NCBI GenBank assembly: GCA_029721435.1
Contig: CM056573.1
Location: 126,195,447 to 126,259,446 of the forward strand
Source of the DNA: Gymnothorax reevesii
Lineage: Eukaryota > Chordata > Actinopteri > Anguilliformes > Muraenidae
Direction of reading: 5' to 3'
Length of the DNA stretch: 64,000 nucleotides
The notes beneath the pieces were generated by a model. It was not told the origin of the DNA, did no database searches, and saw nothing but the letters and a program-made list of their open reading frames with translations. Below are positions 25,001-30,455 of this stretch, one piece after another (positions within the stretch are counted from its first letter, which is position 1; every line of letters begins with the position of its first letter). Position numbers and translations under genes: made by a program.

Positions 25001-25864
25001 AAATTTCTCTGTTCCAATATCTGATCTACTGTTTTTGCATGATTTTTTTTAAATCATTTTCAATTAGATACTGAGTTTACATAGTTTGAAAATCATTGCA
25101 TTCTGTTCTTATTTACATTTTACACAGCATCCCAAATTTTTTTAGAAATGGGGTGGCATGAAAATGTACTCAGGTGCTATCACATCTCTTTCTCACACAC
25201 ATAATTCGATAAATATTACAAGAATGATAATTCATTTCATTAATGTTTCTGGTGTGCAGACAGCTGTCGCTTCTCACTGGATCCAAACTCGGCGCATAAA
25301 GGCCTGTCTTTCTCTGAAGGGAACAGGACAGTGACACACATTCCGGGGAAAGAGGAGCCGTATCCTGATCATCCAGAGAGATTTAAGCTCTGGCCCCAGA
25401 TTGTGTCCAGAGAGAGTGTGTGTGATCGCAGTTACTGGGAGGCTGAGTGGAGCGTGCGTAAAGAATGGGGGAGGGGTTCCACTGCAGTGACGGATGAAGG
25501 TATCAACAGGAAGGGAGCCGGCTCTGAGTGGATGTTCGGACACAACAAAAACTCCTGGAGTTTGGAGCACGATAAACAAAGCCTGTCCGTCTGCCACAAT
25601 GGGAGCCAAATATGCTTACCTGCCCAACCCTCCCCCAACTACACAGCAACAATGTGTGAAGATCTCGGTGGCAGAGGAGTTTGTGTGAACCGGGTAGGAG
25701 TGTGTGTAGATCGCGTGACCAAGACTCTGTCCTTCTACAGCGTGTCGGACTCTGACACACTGACCCTCCTGCACAGATTCCGCATAAACGTCACTCAACA
25801 CTCACCCCTCTGGGCTGGCTTCAGAGTGTTTGACTCTTCTGTGTGCTTCTCCCAACTGGATTAG
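1083..25864 (+). CDS. Fish NLR (NLRC3/NLRP12-like) gene, C-terminal LRR and B30.2 part
   Basis: Coding exons 1083-1256, 5981-6154, 13468-13641, 18166-18327, 18830-18876 and 25260-25864 join in one frame with no stop before 25862. The LRR exons encode ribonuclease-inhibitor-type repeats ([15 protein letters not shown] pattern), the 47-nt exon encodes the VDHGG linker, and the last exon a full PRY-SPRY domain. This order (LRRs, short linker, B30.2) is the hallmark of the large fish-specific NLR-C family of cytosolic pattern receptors, in which FISNA and NACHT exons precede the LRRs. Those exons must lie left of the window if the gene is complete. Exons start after one shared codon base, so LRR exons can be duplicated or skipped without shifting frame. 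Introns are swollen by transposons, which may have displaced further LRR exons. No frameshift is visible, so it may be functional. The precise paralogue cannot be named. Confidence 0.85.
1313..1499. mobile_element. hAT-type MITE with GGTTGGGTTCAATTAC ends
   Basis: A 187-bp AT-rich palindromic element whose ends read GGTTGGGTTCAATTAC and GTAATTGAACCCAACC. The 8-bp direct repeat CTGTGACT flanks it (1305-1312 and 1500-1507), the size typical of hAT insertions. A second family member lies at 59069-59272. Confidence 0.8.
1500..1914. other. NLR intron, no feature recognised
   Basis: AT-rich intron sequence between two transposons. I see no coding similarity or repeat structure here. Confidence 0.5.
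1915..2990. mobile_element. GC-rich inverted-repeat DNA transposon (element B)
   Basis: The left end reads CCCCTGTCAGACTGTGGCG, later GGCGAATCCCCGC. The reverse complement of the right end reads GCCCCTTTCACACTGTGGCG, later GGGCGAATCCCCGCC. These are imperfect terminal inverted repeats of about 45 bp. The interior consists of degenerate words such as GTAGTACGAATC and CGTAGTAGGAATGC, which create spurious ORFs on both strands. No transposase is recognisable. The terminus style and word-built interior resemble elements A and C in the same gene. A PIF/Harbinger-like class is inferred, as the target duplication is unclear. Confidence 0.65.
2991..5980. other. NLR intron with one Tc1-like end fragment
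   Basis: Mostly unassigned intron sequence. At about 3582 the words ACAGGGCTGTGAAAAAGTAT and TTACCCCTTCC match the usual outer end of a teleost Tc1-like element, but no partner end is nearby, so it is a truncated copy. The short frames at 3057, 3966, 4540 and 5453 show no recognisable domains. The last 40 bases form a normal branch-site and acceptor region ending CTCTTTTAG. Confidence 0.5.
5981..6154 (+). CDS. NLR LRR exon (174 nt), second in window
   Basis: The acceptor is CTCTTTTAG and the donor GTGAGT. The exon is exactly 174 nt and encodes [20 protein letters not shown], then [20 protein letters not shown], ending CKLQTLG. It differs from exon 1083-1256 at only a few codons, so the two are a recent duplicate pair. 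It joins in frame with its neighbours. Confidence 0.92.
6403..6423. repeat. Homopolymer C run, 21 bp
   Basis: An uninterrupted run of 21 C followed by seven A. The exact length may be affected by sequencing error. Confidence 0.7.
6775..7166 (-). pseudogene. Tc1-like transposase fragment, helix-turn-helix part
   Basis: The minus strand encodes the piece [19 protein letters not shown], then HNIIK, which is the N-terminal helix-turn-helix of the common teleost Tc1-like transposase. The frame at 6900-7097 then shifts and degenerates. The region continues to 7166 with the 5' leader typical of the same family (serine-rich region near CTCTCAGAAGTAAAGATGG, reverse strand). No DDE part is present here. 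Related remnants lie at 22200-22800 and 24580-24950. It is a dead fragment antisense to the NLR gene. Confidence 0.7.
7366..7760 (+). repeat. Unclassified repeat with conserved TFADF reading frame
   Basis: From about 7577 the + strand can be read as [22 protein letters not shown]. The minus strand at 40442-40633 reads KSKTFADFAAFILAILAIITQ, and the surrounding nucleotides align for about 170 bp. Both therefore belong to one repeat family that once carried this frame. The protein is not recognised. The left boundary near 7366 (CAGTGGCGTGCCGTCAG) looks like a hAT terminus, but the other end was not found. Confidence 0.45.
7936..8032. mobile_element. 97-bp palindromic MITE (ATAGCAAG family), copy 1
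   Basis: A near-perfect palindrome with outer ends CCCAGATAGCAAG and CTTGCTATCTGGG and a GC-rich centre made of GGATCTGCCCC and its complement. Two further copies lie at 37249-37345 and 38063-38170. Confidence 0.75.
8033..9533. other. NLR intron with mariner-type tail and CA-rich tract
   Basis: Bases 8520-8770 carry the TGTCCTAACTTTTTTGAGAC and TGCATTTTGATTTTATTCAC words typical of the tail of the teleost Tc1-like family also seen at 24960-25150. Bases 9068-9258 are a degenerate CA/CACAT-rich tract. Nothing else is recognised. Confidence 0.5.
9534..12786 (-). mobile_element. 5'-truncated L1-clade LINE, antisense in NLR intron
   Basis: The element lies on the minus strand. Its 3' end is at low coordinates, where eight T on the + strand (9534-9541) would be the poly(A) tail. 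A T/C-rich 3' UTR (A/G-rich on +, 9610-9740) precedes it. The 5' end lacks the AP endonuclease, as is usual for truncated L1 insertions. The 14-mer TTGCTTTGAATTCC occurs right beside the tail (9520-9533) and again at 12527-12540, a possible target-site duplication. The frame, however, stays open beyond that point to 12786. Confidence 0.85.
9802..12786 (-). CDS. L1 ORF2 protein, reverse transcriptase and C-terminal part
   Basis: One open frame of 994 codons. Residues about 190-480 hold the reverse transcriptase, with [12 protein letters not shown] near 210, motif [18 protein letters not shown] (Asp339), [13 protein letters not shown] near 395-407 and the catalytic YADD at 439-442. A Cys-rich segment [19 protein letters not shown] lies around residue 865, as in other L1 ORF2 proteins. 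A complete vertebrate L1 ORF2 has a further N-terminal endonuclease of more than 200 residues that is absent here. The first 80 or so residues may be flanking intron rather than LINE. The frame has no internal stop, so the insertion is fairly young, but without the endonuclease and 5' UTR it should not be autonomous. The M at 12786 is only the first ATG, not a proven start. Confidence 0.88.
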   Translation of the reverse strand: MRLPHPLANGERQILQTNRPHCGMLINLKPSSFCARTTDFLLFTPSFYTFFTGNIFQIWSFRILILALQLDRETKTRLANPSGIQSNTHSMAKAEFIIHKTKQKYYFHSDRPGHLLALKLKESESKTNINMIRNTEGKILTDPEAINDVFKTFYSTLYSSDVILDRDACSTFLQNLDLPVLTTHDRDLLEEPLQLAELQKAAQSLKKGKSPGPDGFPPELYLVTWDVIGPLILNSMNYAIEHGMLHRDQNKAIIILLQKKNKDPLSCSNFRPVSLINSDVKILAKALVARIEPYMDSLIHYDQTGFLRGRFAADNMRRLLHIIEHAHTYSNTCAAFSLDALKAFDRLEWDYLWSVLRHFGFGPKFIHIIQTLYKHPTASVSTGLVHSRPFPLQRGCRQGCPLSPLLFALSLEPLAQALRQSHNIYPVTLFDTQHYISLYADDIILYLSNLNISIPNVLQVFNHFSSLSGYKINWEKSSLMPLNNRSQHISLPKDLSFTKSFTYLGIKITGSLAGITELNFNEMKDKIKQDVQRWTKLQLSMQARISIVKMNILPRLNFLSFMIPCAPPPKYFEELNSITAKFIWNGRQPRVQFSVLQRTKSGGGLAVPNFKLYYWAFQIRAMLTWTDLNSKVPRRNVESAIAHPHRLQDLPFTGVGARKSHKFGHIISSTLTAWRSAEKAIGHSKKFSLQTPLWNNPHLLSNLQPFVYPPWSSKGVFTFSDIFDSNGLRTFQDIKTEYGLPGFSFFLYLQLRSAMKAYGVPWNSVLCDHPMYGWIDPTEVSRGAVTKIYSNLLNSTHKPLKILSKWDMELSWLGFYPDWETVWSNLCLTSKNLSHVLIHFKVIHRFYCTPYKRYLMKLTPHLYCNICNSGTAGTFLHMFWDCPVIQSFWLHVTHTLCGLTGVYFGLDPCLLLLNDDSKYQFSLQQKRLLMAGFTAGKKTIIQQWFSPDINLKRSWIASFHYIVCLECTTAKINKAKGSTVNSWMSIAAALKELF
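12787..13401. other. NLR intron, nothing recognised
   Basis: Intron sequence with small AGCTATTCTTT direct repeats near 12820-12865. The overlapping minus-strand frames at 13043-13420 have no recognisable domain. Confidence 0.5.
13402..13486 (+). repeat. 45-bp tandem duplication of an LRR exon acceptor
   Basis: Bases 13402-13442 and 13444-13486 repeat the same unit at a 45-bp offset: a GTGTGTGTGGTTT tract, an AG acceptor, then GGGTTGGTGT. The upstream AG at 13421-13422 would start the exon 45 nt early. That keeps the frame and adds 15 residues ([15 protein letters not shown]) with no stop. Confidence 0.8.
13468..13641 (+). CDS. NLR LRR exon (174 nt), third in window
   Basis: The acceptor is TTTTCGACAG and the donor GTGTGT, a weaker donor than in the other LRR exons. 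The 174 nt encode [20 protein letters not shown], then [20 protein letters not shown], ending CKLQRLG. Its sequence is more diverged from the two preceding exons than they are from each other. An in-frame alternative acceptor lies 45 nt upstream. Confidence 0.92.
13828..14567. mobile_element. hAT-type non-autonomous element
   Basis: The ends are CAGTGGTTCCCATAG and, on the reverse strand, CAGTGGTTCCCGAAC. Both are followed by a GGTTTTTG-TCCAACCA block, giving inverted repeats of about 60 bp. The flanking octamers CTCTAAGG and CTTTAAAG match at six of eight bases, consistent with an aged hAT target duplication. There is no coding capacity. Confidence 0.7.
14657..14859. mobile_element. hAT MITE with perfect 8-bp TSD
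   Basis: A 203-bp element with inverted repeats longer than 40 bp starting CAGGGGTGTCAAACTGACCC. It is flanked by identical octamers GTTTATAT at 14649-14656 and 14860-14867. The intact duplication and near-identical ends point to a recent insertion. Confidence 0.9.
14880..15958. mobile_element. CpG-rich inverted-repeat DNA transposon (element C)
   Basis: The left end reads GGGGCTATTTACAATTGATC, and the reverse complement of the right end GGGGGATTTACATTTGAACG. The adjacent bases TTTA occur on both sides and may be the target duplication. The interior is packed with CACGTGCG, CTACGTG and TACGTGC words on both strands. It contains a 33-residue frame on the minus strand. Class by terminus and likely T(T)TA target: PIF/Harbinger-like, inferred. 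Confidence 0.7.
15318..15419 (-). CDS. Small ORF (33 aa), MPPR type, in element C
   Basis: ATG at 15419-15417, stop TGA at 15320-15318. The product starts [18 protein letters not shown] and ends DTSTDEDDK: a basic head, a Ser/Thr-rich middle and an acidic tail. The start region matches the MPPR frame in element A at the left edge of the window. The family is not recognised. It may be exon 1 of a transposon protein or a remnant, and it is unlikely to be a host gene. Confidence 0.35.
   Translation of the reverse strand: MPPRRSKKSPASSQLSASTASTSKDTSTDEDDK
16170..16490 (+). pseudogene. Tc1-like transposase fragment, 5' half
   Basis: The bases CTTTGGGACTCCAGC-like (here GTTCTGGGACTCCAGCAAAC) and CCTAGGAGTGGCCGGTC correspond to the helix-turn-helix and linker part of another teleost Tc1-like transposase. 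The frame is broken by several stops. The matching downstream part resumes near 17690 after an inserted element. Confidence 0.6.
16491..17445. mobile_element. Inverted-repeat DNA transposon (element D) inside a Tc1-like copy
   Basis: The ends read TAATGCCAGGATCAGACGAC and, reverse complement, TAATGCCGGGATCAGACTAC, and the repeat continues with ACA/GAT. The interior has repeated CTACACGA and ACGATC words in the same style as elements A-C. No transposase is seen. It splits a Tc1-like transposase remnant (16170-16490 and 17690-18055). Confidence 0.65.
17446..18055 (+). pseudogene. Mariner end plus Tc1-like transposase fragment, 3' part
   Basis: Bases 17630-17657 (TTTTTTTGATACACCCTGTA) are a mariner-type outer end. 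From about 17690, words such as AACATCTTGATGATCCCCAG and TTTTGTGGACTGATGAG encode the HLDDP and LWTDE region of a Tc1-like transposase. GGCTGCTTAGTTGCTTCAGG corresponds to its WGCFAASG motif. Multiple stops make it dead. It continues the 16170-16490 fragment. Confidence 0.6.
18166..18327 (+). CDS. NLR LRR exon (162 nt), last LRR
   Basis: The acceptor is CCTCTACAG and the donor GTGAGTG. The codons read [40 protein letters not shown], ending LDTLKLL. The [11 protein letters not shown] signature marks the last LRR exon before the linker in fish NLR-C genes. It is 12 nt shorter than the others because the usual NCKLE segment is contracted. Its final CT plus the A of the next exon makes a Leu codon, so the frame continues. 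Three decayed partial copies follow at 18374-18704. Confidence 0.92.
18374..18704 (+). pseudogene. Three decayed copies of the last LRR exon between CA repeats
   Basis: Copy a (18374-18446) keeps AGAGAGCTGGACCTGAGATA and a GTAAGT donor. Copy b (18524-18586) keeps AGACTCAGGGGTGGGAGTG and a GTAAGT donor. Copy c (18632-18704) keeps GAGAGAGCTGAACTTGAGAT and the ACCCAGGTGACTCA part. CA or CACG microsatellites separate them (18336-18368, 18487-18515, 18597-18631). None is a complete exon and acceptors are not obvious, so they are read here as remnants of tandem duplication. Confidence 0.8.
18830..18876 (+). CDS. NLR linker exon (47 nt)
   Basis: The acceptor is TGTTTTTGCAG and the donor GTGAGTG. 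It encodes [15 protein letters not shown] with split codons at both ends (CT|A before, T|AC after). This VDHGG exon between LRRs and B30.2 is typical of fish NLR-C genes. Confidence 0.9.
19146..19464 (-). mobile_element. LINE 3' UTR/tail fragment, copy 1
   Basis: The words AACCAGGTAAGTCCCGTTGA, TCTCTTTTTCAAGGGAGCCC and ATGACCACAGTGAGTCAGG are shared with 31917-32125. They are typical of 3' tails of L2/CR1-like fish LINEs. A 20-bp tandem duplication (CGTCTCATCCGAAAGAC) closes the fragment at 19413-19451. The fragment interrupts the Tc1-like host element. Confidence 0.65.
19736..20760. other. Intron/insertion sequence, not recognised
   Basis: This sequence lies inside the nested complex but resembles no element I know. 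It contains GCTAGCT-type palindromic words near 20075. No coding frame is supported. Confidence 0.4.
20761..21925. mobile_element. Inverted-repeat element with GTCC/GTCG tract
   Basis: The ends AGCTCACCTG (20761-20770) and CAGGTGAGCT (21916-21925) are perfect inverted repeats. The left end is followed by a GTCCGTCGTTCGTCG tract (20808-20860). A block GAAACTTGACAGGTACC then occurs twice in diverged form (20906 and 21191) with GATCCGATTTCAAA. There is no transposase. Another copy of the block lies at 22911-23015. Confidence 0.55.
21807..21908. repeat. Minisatellite, three near-identical 34-bp units
   Basis: The unit begins CTAGTTTGAGTTAAACTGC and starts at 21807, 21841 and 21875. The units differ by at most one base. 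Confidence 0.92.
22046..22073. repeat. TA microsatellite
   Basis: About 14 TA units. Confidence 0.9.
22200..22800 (+). pseudogene. Tc1-like transposase, N-terminal to mid part
   Basis: The frame at 22307-22555 can be read as [20 protein letters not shown], then [18 protein letters not shown], matching the linker of the abundant teleost Tc1-like transposase. From 22575, [18 protein letters not shown] and [19 protein letters not shown] match the start of the catalytic domain (consensus LWSDES and MVWGCI). Several stops are present. The frame is cut at 22800 by a TA-flanked insertion and resumes at 24580. Confidence 0.8.
22911..23015. repeat. 105-bp near-identical copy of 20906-21010
   Basis: The block from GAAACTTGACAGGTACC to GGCCATCTGAAAGCTATTT matches the 20906 copy with a single difference (GTTTGTCC versus GTTTGTTC). 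Confidence 0.92.
23478..23770. mobile_element. MITE with TTGTTCTCGAGGCTGCA ends
   Basis: The left end reads TTCTTGTTCTCGAGGCTGCA. The right end, reverse complement, has TTGTTCTTGTTCTCGAGGCT. The interior repeats AGAACAAG words and has a TGACGTCA centre near 23720. It is inserted in the nested Tc1-like element. Confidence 0.7.
23790..24300 (+). pseudogene. Tc1-like transposase, DDE-domain remnant of nested element
   Basis: Readable pieces include [26 protein letters not shown] (from the QQDNDPKHTS motif) and, after frame changes, the PDLNPIE-type region near 24175. Stops and frameshifts are numerous, so it is inactive. Confidence 0.8.
24578..24960 (+). pseudogene. Host Tc1-like transposase, C-terminal part
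   Basis: It resumes at CTGCCATCCAGATG (LPSR) and includes [10 protein letters not shown] at about 24620. A degenerate C-terminal region follows, matching the family ending RRGDATPW (here near GGTGATACAACACAGTGG). Stops are present. Confidence 0.75.
25260..25864 (+). CDS. NLR PRY-SPRY (B30.2) exon
   Basis: The acceptor is GGTGTGCAG; the exon ends with TAG at 25862-25864. It encodes about 200 residues. The PRY half starts [20 protein letters not shown] and includes PYPDHPERF. The SPRY half includes [35 protein letters not shown] and ends SQLD. B30.2 domains bind protein ligands and in fish NLR-C proteins form the C-terminal recognition module. One region repeats [13 protein letters not shown], a small internal duplication absent from the family's usual VGVYLD segment. 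No stop or frameshift interrupts the domain. Confidence 0.93.
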
Positions 25865-25869
25865 AGTCA

Positions 25870-25889
25870 TACACTCACTCACTCACTCA

Positions 25890-25954
<65 letters not shown>
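25870..25954. repeat. CACT/CA microsatellite after the NLR stop codon
   Basis: Four to five CACT units followed by about 33 CA units, directly downstream of the B30.2 stop codon. Confidence 0.95.
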
Positions 25955-25957
<3 letters not shown>

Positions 25958-25967
25958 TACGCGCCCA

Positions 25968-27094
25968 CAGTGGTGGTCCTAGCTAGTTTGGCTCCCTGGG
26001 CAGATCAATGGGGTACCCCCCCAGCAAAATTTTGGGGGTTACACGGATTTCGACGGCCTTTAAAGTCATGTTATGGTTATCTTAAACCTGAAAAGTAGCC
26101 TAATACATTGCATTTATCATCCTAATGTTTGCATTGTGAACAGTTTTTACTTTGAAATTGATCGTTTTTTTTCCCACTAAATATTTTCAGATAAAGTACA
26201 TTTATGTAATTTTACACACAGAGATTTGCATCACAAAATGCATTTATTACAAATAAATAAAATACCAAATAAATAAATGCCCCTGAATTTGCATTGAAAT
26301 ATAGTAAGAGTCAAAAAGCGTTTAGGATATATAGGACTCAAATCAACCAACCTATACAAAAACGGTTCTATAAATTGGGGATAGAAAGTAGCTCAATTCA
26401 TTGCAAACTGGTGGGGGGGTCCTTGCTATTGGTTGGTTGAGAATCACTGCTAGAGTTTGAGAATCACAGATGCCGCAGGAGTTTAAGGTTTGACTTGAGA
26501 ACAAACAAACAAACACAGGCTACAGCAAGACTTTGACGTTTGCTCAGCTAGCAGTGGTTTAACTCGGGTAACATTAGTCTCAGTTAATAACATTGTATAA
26601 ATAAAAACCTAACGTCACCTTTATCTTTTTCCTGTTTTTCCTCCTCTTCTTTCTTCTTTTTTCTGTACTGGAATCCTGACAGCTTTATTCTTTTTCTTTT
26701 TGACATGATGCTGCTTGTGTAACACAACTACTTGTTTGTTTATGTTTTACGGCGCTAATGACGCGAGCGCAGGCGCCGCCAGGCAGGCTAAAGGCTGATT
26801 GGTTGACCATTACACGCACGTGCCGCGTGTGACACGCGATACACCGGTGTGCTGCTCCTGCTGCTCCTGTGGGGGTGAGCGTGGCGAACATAACGTGGAG
26901 AGACTGCCTGGTTGATCTCATGTTTTTGGGGCGGCAGCGGCTGCACCATTTACAGGCAAGGGGGTACTTTTTTTTTTGTGTTTCGGGCTCGCCTACATTT
27001 TTTTTTTTTTCTCATCGCTCCTCCAAAGTGCCGCCCCCAGTAACGTGCCGCCCGGTGCCAGTGCCCTGCTCGCACCCCCCTTTGACCGCCACTG
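25968..27094. mobile_element. hAT non-autonomous element with perfect 8-bp TSD
   Basis: The ends are CAGTGGTGGTC and, reverse complement, CAGTGGCGGTC. Identical octamers CGCGCCCA flank it (25960-25967 and 27095-27102). It is 1127 bp long with no transposase. It lies about 100 bp after the NLR stop codon, probably in or near the 3' UTR. Confidence 0.93.
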
Positions 27095-27411
27095 CGCGCC
27101 CACACATACAGACTTTCACACTCATAGGCACTCTGATTAATATAACTGCATATCACACTCAAACTTACCAACACATACATTTACTGGCACACACACTTAC
27201 ACACCAGCACACAATCTCACTAAAACCACTTCTCACCTATGCCAGACAGCTACCTGCTGAATTGTTGCTGGGAAATATACACTTGTACTGTCAACCAAAG
27301 AAAGGGTACAAATTGTTTGTGTTGATGTGAATTATAACACTTAAAAAGTAGACTGTAATCAGTAAAAATCTGCGTCAGGAGGCCAGACTGAAAGAAGTCG
27401 GACATCATAAC

Positions 27412-27478
27412 GTGTCCTCAGTATTATAAGGTTCTATCACTTATACTTCTGGGGAAGATAGAACCTTACTAAGGACAC
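27412..27478. repeat. 67-bp hairpin
   Basis: GTGTCCTCAGTATTATAAGG pairs with CCTTACTAAGGACAC, and AGGTTCTATC with GATAGAACCT, around a short loop. It could be a tiny MITE or the relic of a foldback element. Confidence 0.6.
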
Positions 27479-29829
27479 ACTAAAGCCCAGTTCAGGGCGA
27501 CTACGCCAGCTCTGAAACTTCTCTGCAACCCCTCCACTTTCTGTCTGAATGGTGCACGGCATCGAAAAGGGGTACTATAGTTAGCTGGCCCTAAAAAAAC
27601 CTCCTGATGTGTTTCAGCACCGGCTAAAAAGAGAAGCTGATACGGTGTTTGAGTGGGTTAAGCCACCGCTACTACTCGTAGCGCAGTGATTCATACACAA
27701 TAGGTCAGAATTTACCGACTTTGCGCCGAAAATGTAGTTCACCCTAATTGTCCAGGTGCAGTGGCTTCTTAGTGTGAAAAATTTAATTAATTTTACAACC
27801 TTTTTTATGGTTAACTCTTCAGTTTTCTTGTAAACACATTTCGTGCTAATGTAAATAATGCATTATTCTCACCTATTGTGGTGTTCGTTTTGGAGCAACA
27901 GCGTTGGAAATAGTACCATATTTAGCCTCCATCAATATTGAATAAAATCAGAACCTTTTCAGCTTATCATAACATTTGGGTACCGAATCATTCAGGTGCG
28001 AAAAAACATCAGGCTTACATCCAGTCAAGAAATTATAGAGTTTAATTTGTTGTGCTGCAGTACGTGGTAATGGCGTATAACGGCAGCAGCTGTGATACTG
28101 ATGACACACCTGCAAAATTTTTTTCGTTACCAAGTCAAGAATATAAATCAGTTGAAAACCAATTGGAACATCAAAGGGTCAGGGTTAAGGTTAAGTGTTC
28201 TATGAACCCATCATAGTGCATGTCACAACGTTGTACAGTCATTAATATTCATTTTCAACCCGTTCCGGTATCGCAAGACGAGCAGAGTTCCGAAAGTATC
28301 CGCCGCTATGGCAGCGACTCCGCCTTTCTGGTCTCTGTGTGAATGGTTTTAGACACCAAAAAGGTGCAGCTGCTATGCCTATTTTTCGCTGTCTGAAAGG
28401 GGTTTCCTGAGTGATTCAAGATGTCTGAACTGCCTCAGATGCACTTTTTCTGTCTGAATAGGGCTGCCAAAAAATTGCAATTGGTGCTACTCCACTTTTT
28501 TAAAAATTATTCTCAGTGAATATTAAATATAAACATAGCTGAAAAAATTGTCAGGTGATTTATTTTTGTAAATCTGTTTAAAATGCTCTATGAAAATCAC
28601 AGGACTTTAAAACCAAGAAATATGATGTTTTAATGTTAAATCGAAACATCGTCAGTTATTGTGACACAAACCAATCTTGGCAAGAAATATAACCACTTAA
28701 GTCCCAATATGTTCAAGTCACATGAGGATTCTGCATGCCTCTGGTCTAGCAGTGGTCTACTCCAGGTCTGGCAGGTGTCATTAAATGAAGGATCAGGAGT
28801 ATGAGGAGGAACACGGGGGGGGGGGGGGGGGGGTCTCCTCCTTTTCTCTCCCTCTGTCTCACCGTCAGTATCTGTATCGCCGAAGATGAGCCTGAAAAAC
28901 TAAAAAATTTACCACAATAATTTTTTTTTGATAATTGCAGCATATTACTGCAGTAACACAAATATAGGGTTTGGAGTACAAAGTAGGCCATGTAGACCTT
29001 TGACTTTGGCTCATGAAAAATGGGAGCAATGCGTTTATATTTTTATTTTGCGTTTATATTGAATATTCAATGTGTGTGTTGTGAAATATCAAACCTTGGC
29101 TTGATTTATCTTTTCCTTATCACTTCTCTATCATCAACTGATTGTAAGTCAGAAGTACTAAATGTACTTTAAGTGAGGCCCTCAGTTTTTCCCTTGCCTT
29201 AAGATGATCACCTGATCAGAATTCACATCGAATTTAGTTAGTCCACTTCAGAAAACTCACATACAAAAAATGACTGTGTACATGCATGAAACTTTTTACT
29301 GTTGTAAAGGATGTGTAAAAGGGCAATCATAATGCAAATGGCTTTGATTGGCCCAGTAGTGTCACTATAGAGAGGTACAGAAAATTTGATTCCAACTGGC
29401 CAATATGTGGCGCCATAGTAAGAAAAACAATGCAAAACTGTGTATTTGTTTTCAACCACTTGACTTAATGGTTCTAATTTTGCATATTGCATCTCTGTAT
29501 GAGGATCAAATGGTCTTTCCAATGGGCAAATAAAATCTTAAAATATCTGGCTATGATTTGTCAATAAAGTAACAGCTGCTATTTCAAAGATATGGTAATG
29601 ACTAAAAAACCTGACATTTGCAGGGCAAAGTATACTATGCACAGTTATGCTCCATGCACTGTAAATTTTTGAAAGAATTTGCACCATTTGTGTCCTCATT
29701 GCTTCAAAACTGATGACTGTTGCATCGACCCCATAGTTACCGCCTGAGGTCATTTTTGTTTTTGTTTCTTTTCCTTCTCAAATTTTGAAAGGTGTCTTAA
29801 TTGTCCCAATGTTTGACCCAAGCATAAAA
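27479..29829. other. Intergenic, no gene seen
   Basis: AT-rich sequence. CTTTCTGTCTGAATGG near 27540 and CTTTTTCTGTCTGAATAGG near 28450 are a related pair that may mark an unrecognised repeat. A run of 19 G lies at 28815-28833. No reading frame here has recognisable domains. Confidence 0.5.
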
Positions 29830-30038
29830 CATAACGCGTTGCTGAATACCCCTCAGCCCGGACAAGATTTCTGGCCTCATGGTCATAGCTTAGGTCAAAG
29901 GTGAAATCCAGCAAAAAAACGTGACCTGGCACATCCATGTCTCACAGTGAGTTACCATACCAAATTTGGTGAAGCAGCGATCAGTAGTTGCTGAGTACTG
30001 ACCCAGACAAGATTTCCTGCCTCAAGGTCACAGCGCTA

Positions 30039-30051
30039 AGGTCAAAGGTCA
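30039..30051 (+). promoter_or_regulatory. Perfect DR1 nuclear receptor motif, array unit
   Basis: AGGTCAAAGGTCA is an exact AGGTCA direct repeat with 1-base spacing, the consensus bound by RXR heterodimers, HNF4 and COUP-TF. Whether it is used here is unknown. Confidence 0.5.
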
Positions 30052-30301
30052 AATCCAGCAAAAAATATGACCTTGCACATCTATGTGTCACAGTAAGTTA
30101 CCATACCAAATTTGGTGAAGTTGCGATCAGTAGTTGCTGAGTACTGACCCCCACAAGATTTCCTGCCTGAAGGTCACAGCACAAAGGTGAAAAGGTGAAA
30201 TCCAGCAAAAAATGAAACAGTGAGTTACCATGCCAAATTTGGTGAAGCTGCAATAATTACTTAACTTGGACAAAATTTCCAGGGTCAAGGTCACAGAGCT
30301 A

Positions 30302-30314
30302 AGGTCAAAGGTCA
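30302..30314 (+). promoter_or_regulatory. Perfect DR1 motif, array unit
   Basis: Second exact AGGTCAAAGGTCA in the array. Confidence 0.5.
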
Positions 30315-30442
30315 AATCCAGAAAAAATCCTGACGCACCTCTTTGGGTCATAGTGAGTGACCATACCAAATTTGGTGAAGCTGTGAGAATTATTTGCCGA
30401 GTACTGACCCAGACAAGATTTCCAGGCTCATAGTCAGCGCTA

Positions 30443-30455
30443 AGGTCAAAGGTCA
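30443..30455 (+). promoter_or_regulatory. Perfect DR1 motif, array unit
   Basis: Third exact AGGTCAAAGGTCA. The units at about 29891 and 30589 carry one-mismatch versions. Confidence 0.5.

Larger units (their letters stand above)
18978..25153. mobile_element. Tc1-like element expanded to 6.2 kb by nested insertions
   Basis: The left end (from about 18978, TTTTGGGATGCTTTGTAAAA) and the right end (to about 25153, TTTTACACAGCATCCCAAAT) are inverted copies of the same terminal region of roughly 170 bp. Between them lie host pieces at about 19465-19735, 22200-22800 and 24580-24950. These are interrupted by a LINE tail, an inverted-repeat element at 20761-21925 and a second Tc1-like element at 22801-24577. 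The whole complex sits in the intron between the linker and B30.2 exons. Confidence 0.75.

Noticed and set aside
26869..27330. 153-codon + frame
   Set aside because: It spans the right end of the hAT element and its flank; it shows no domain.
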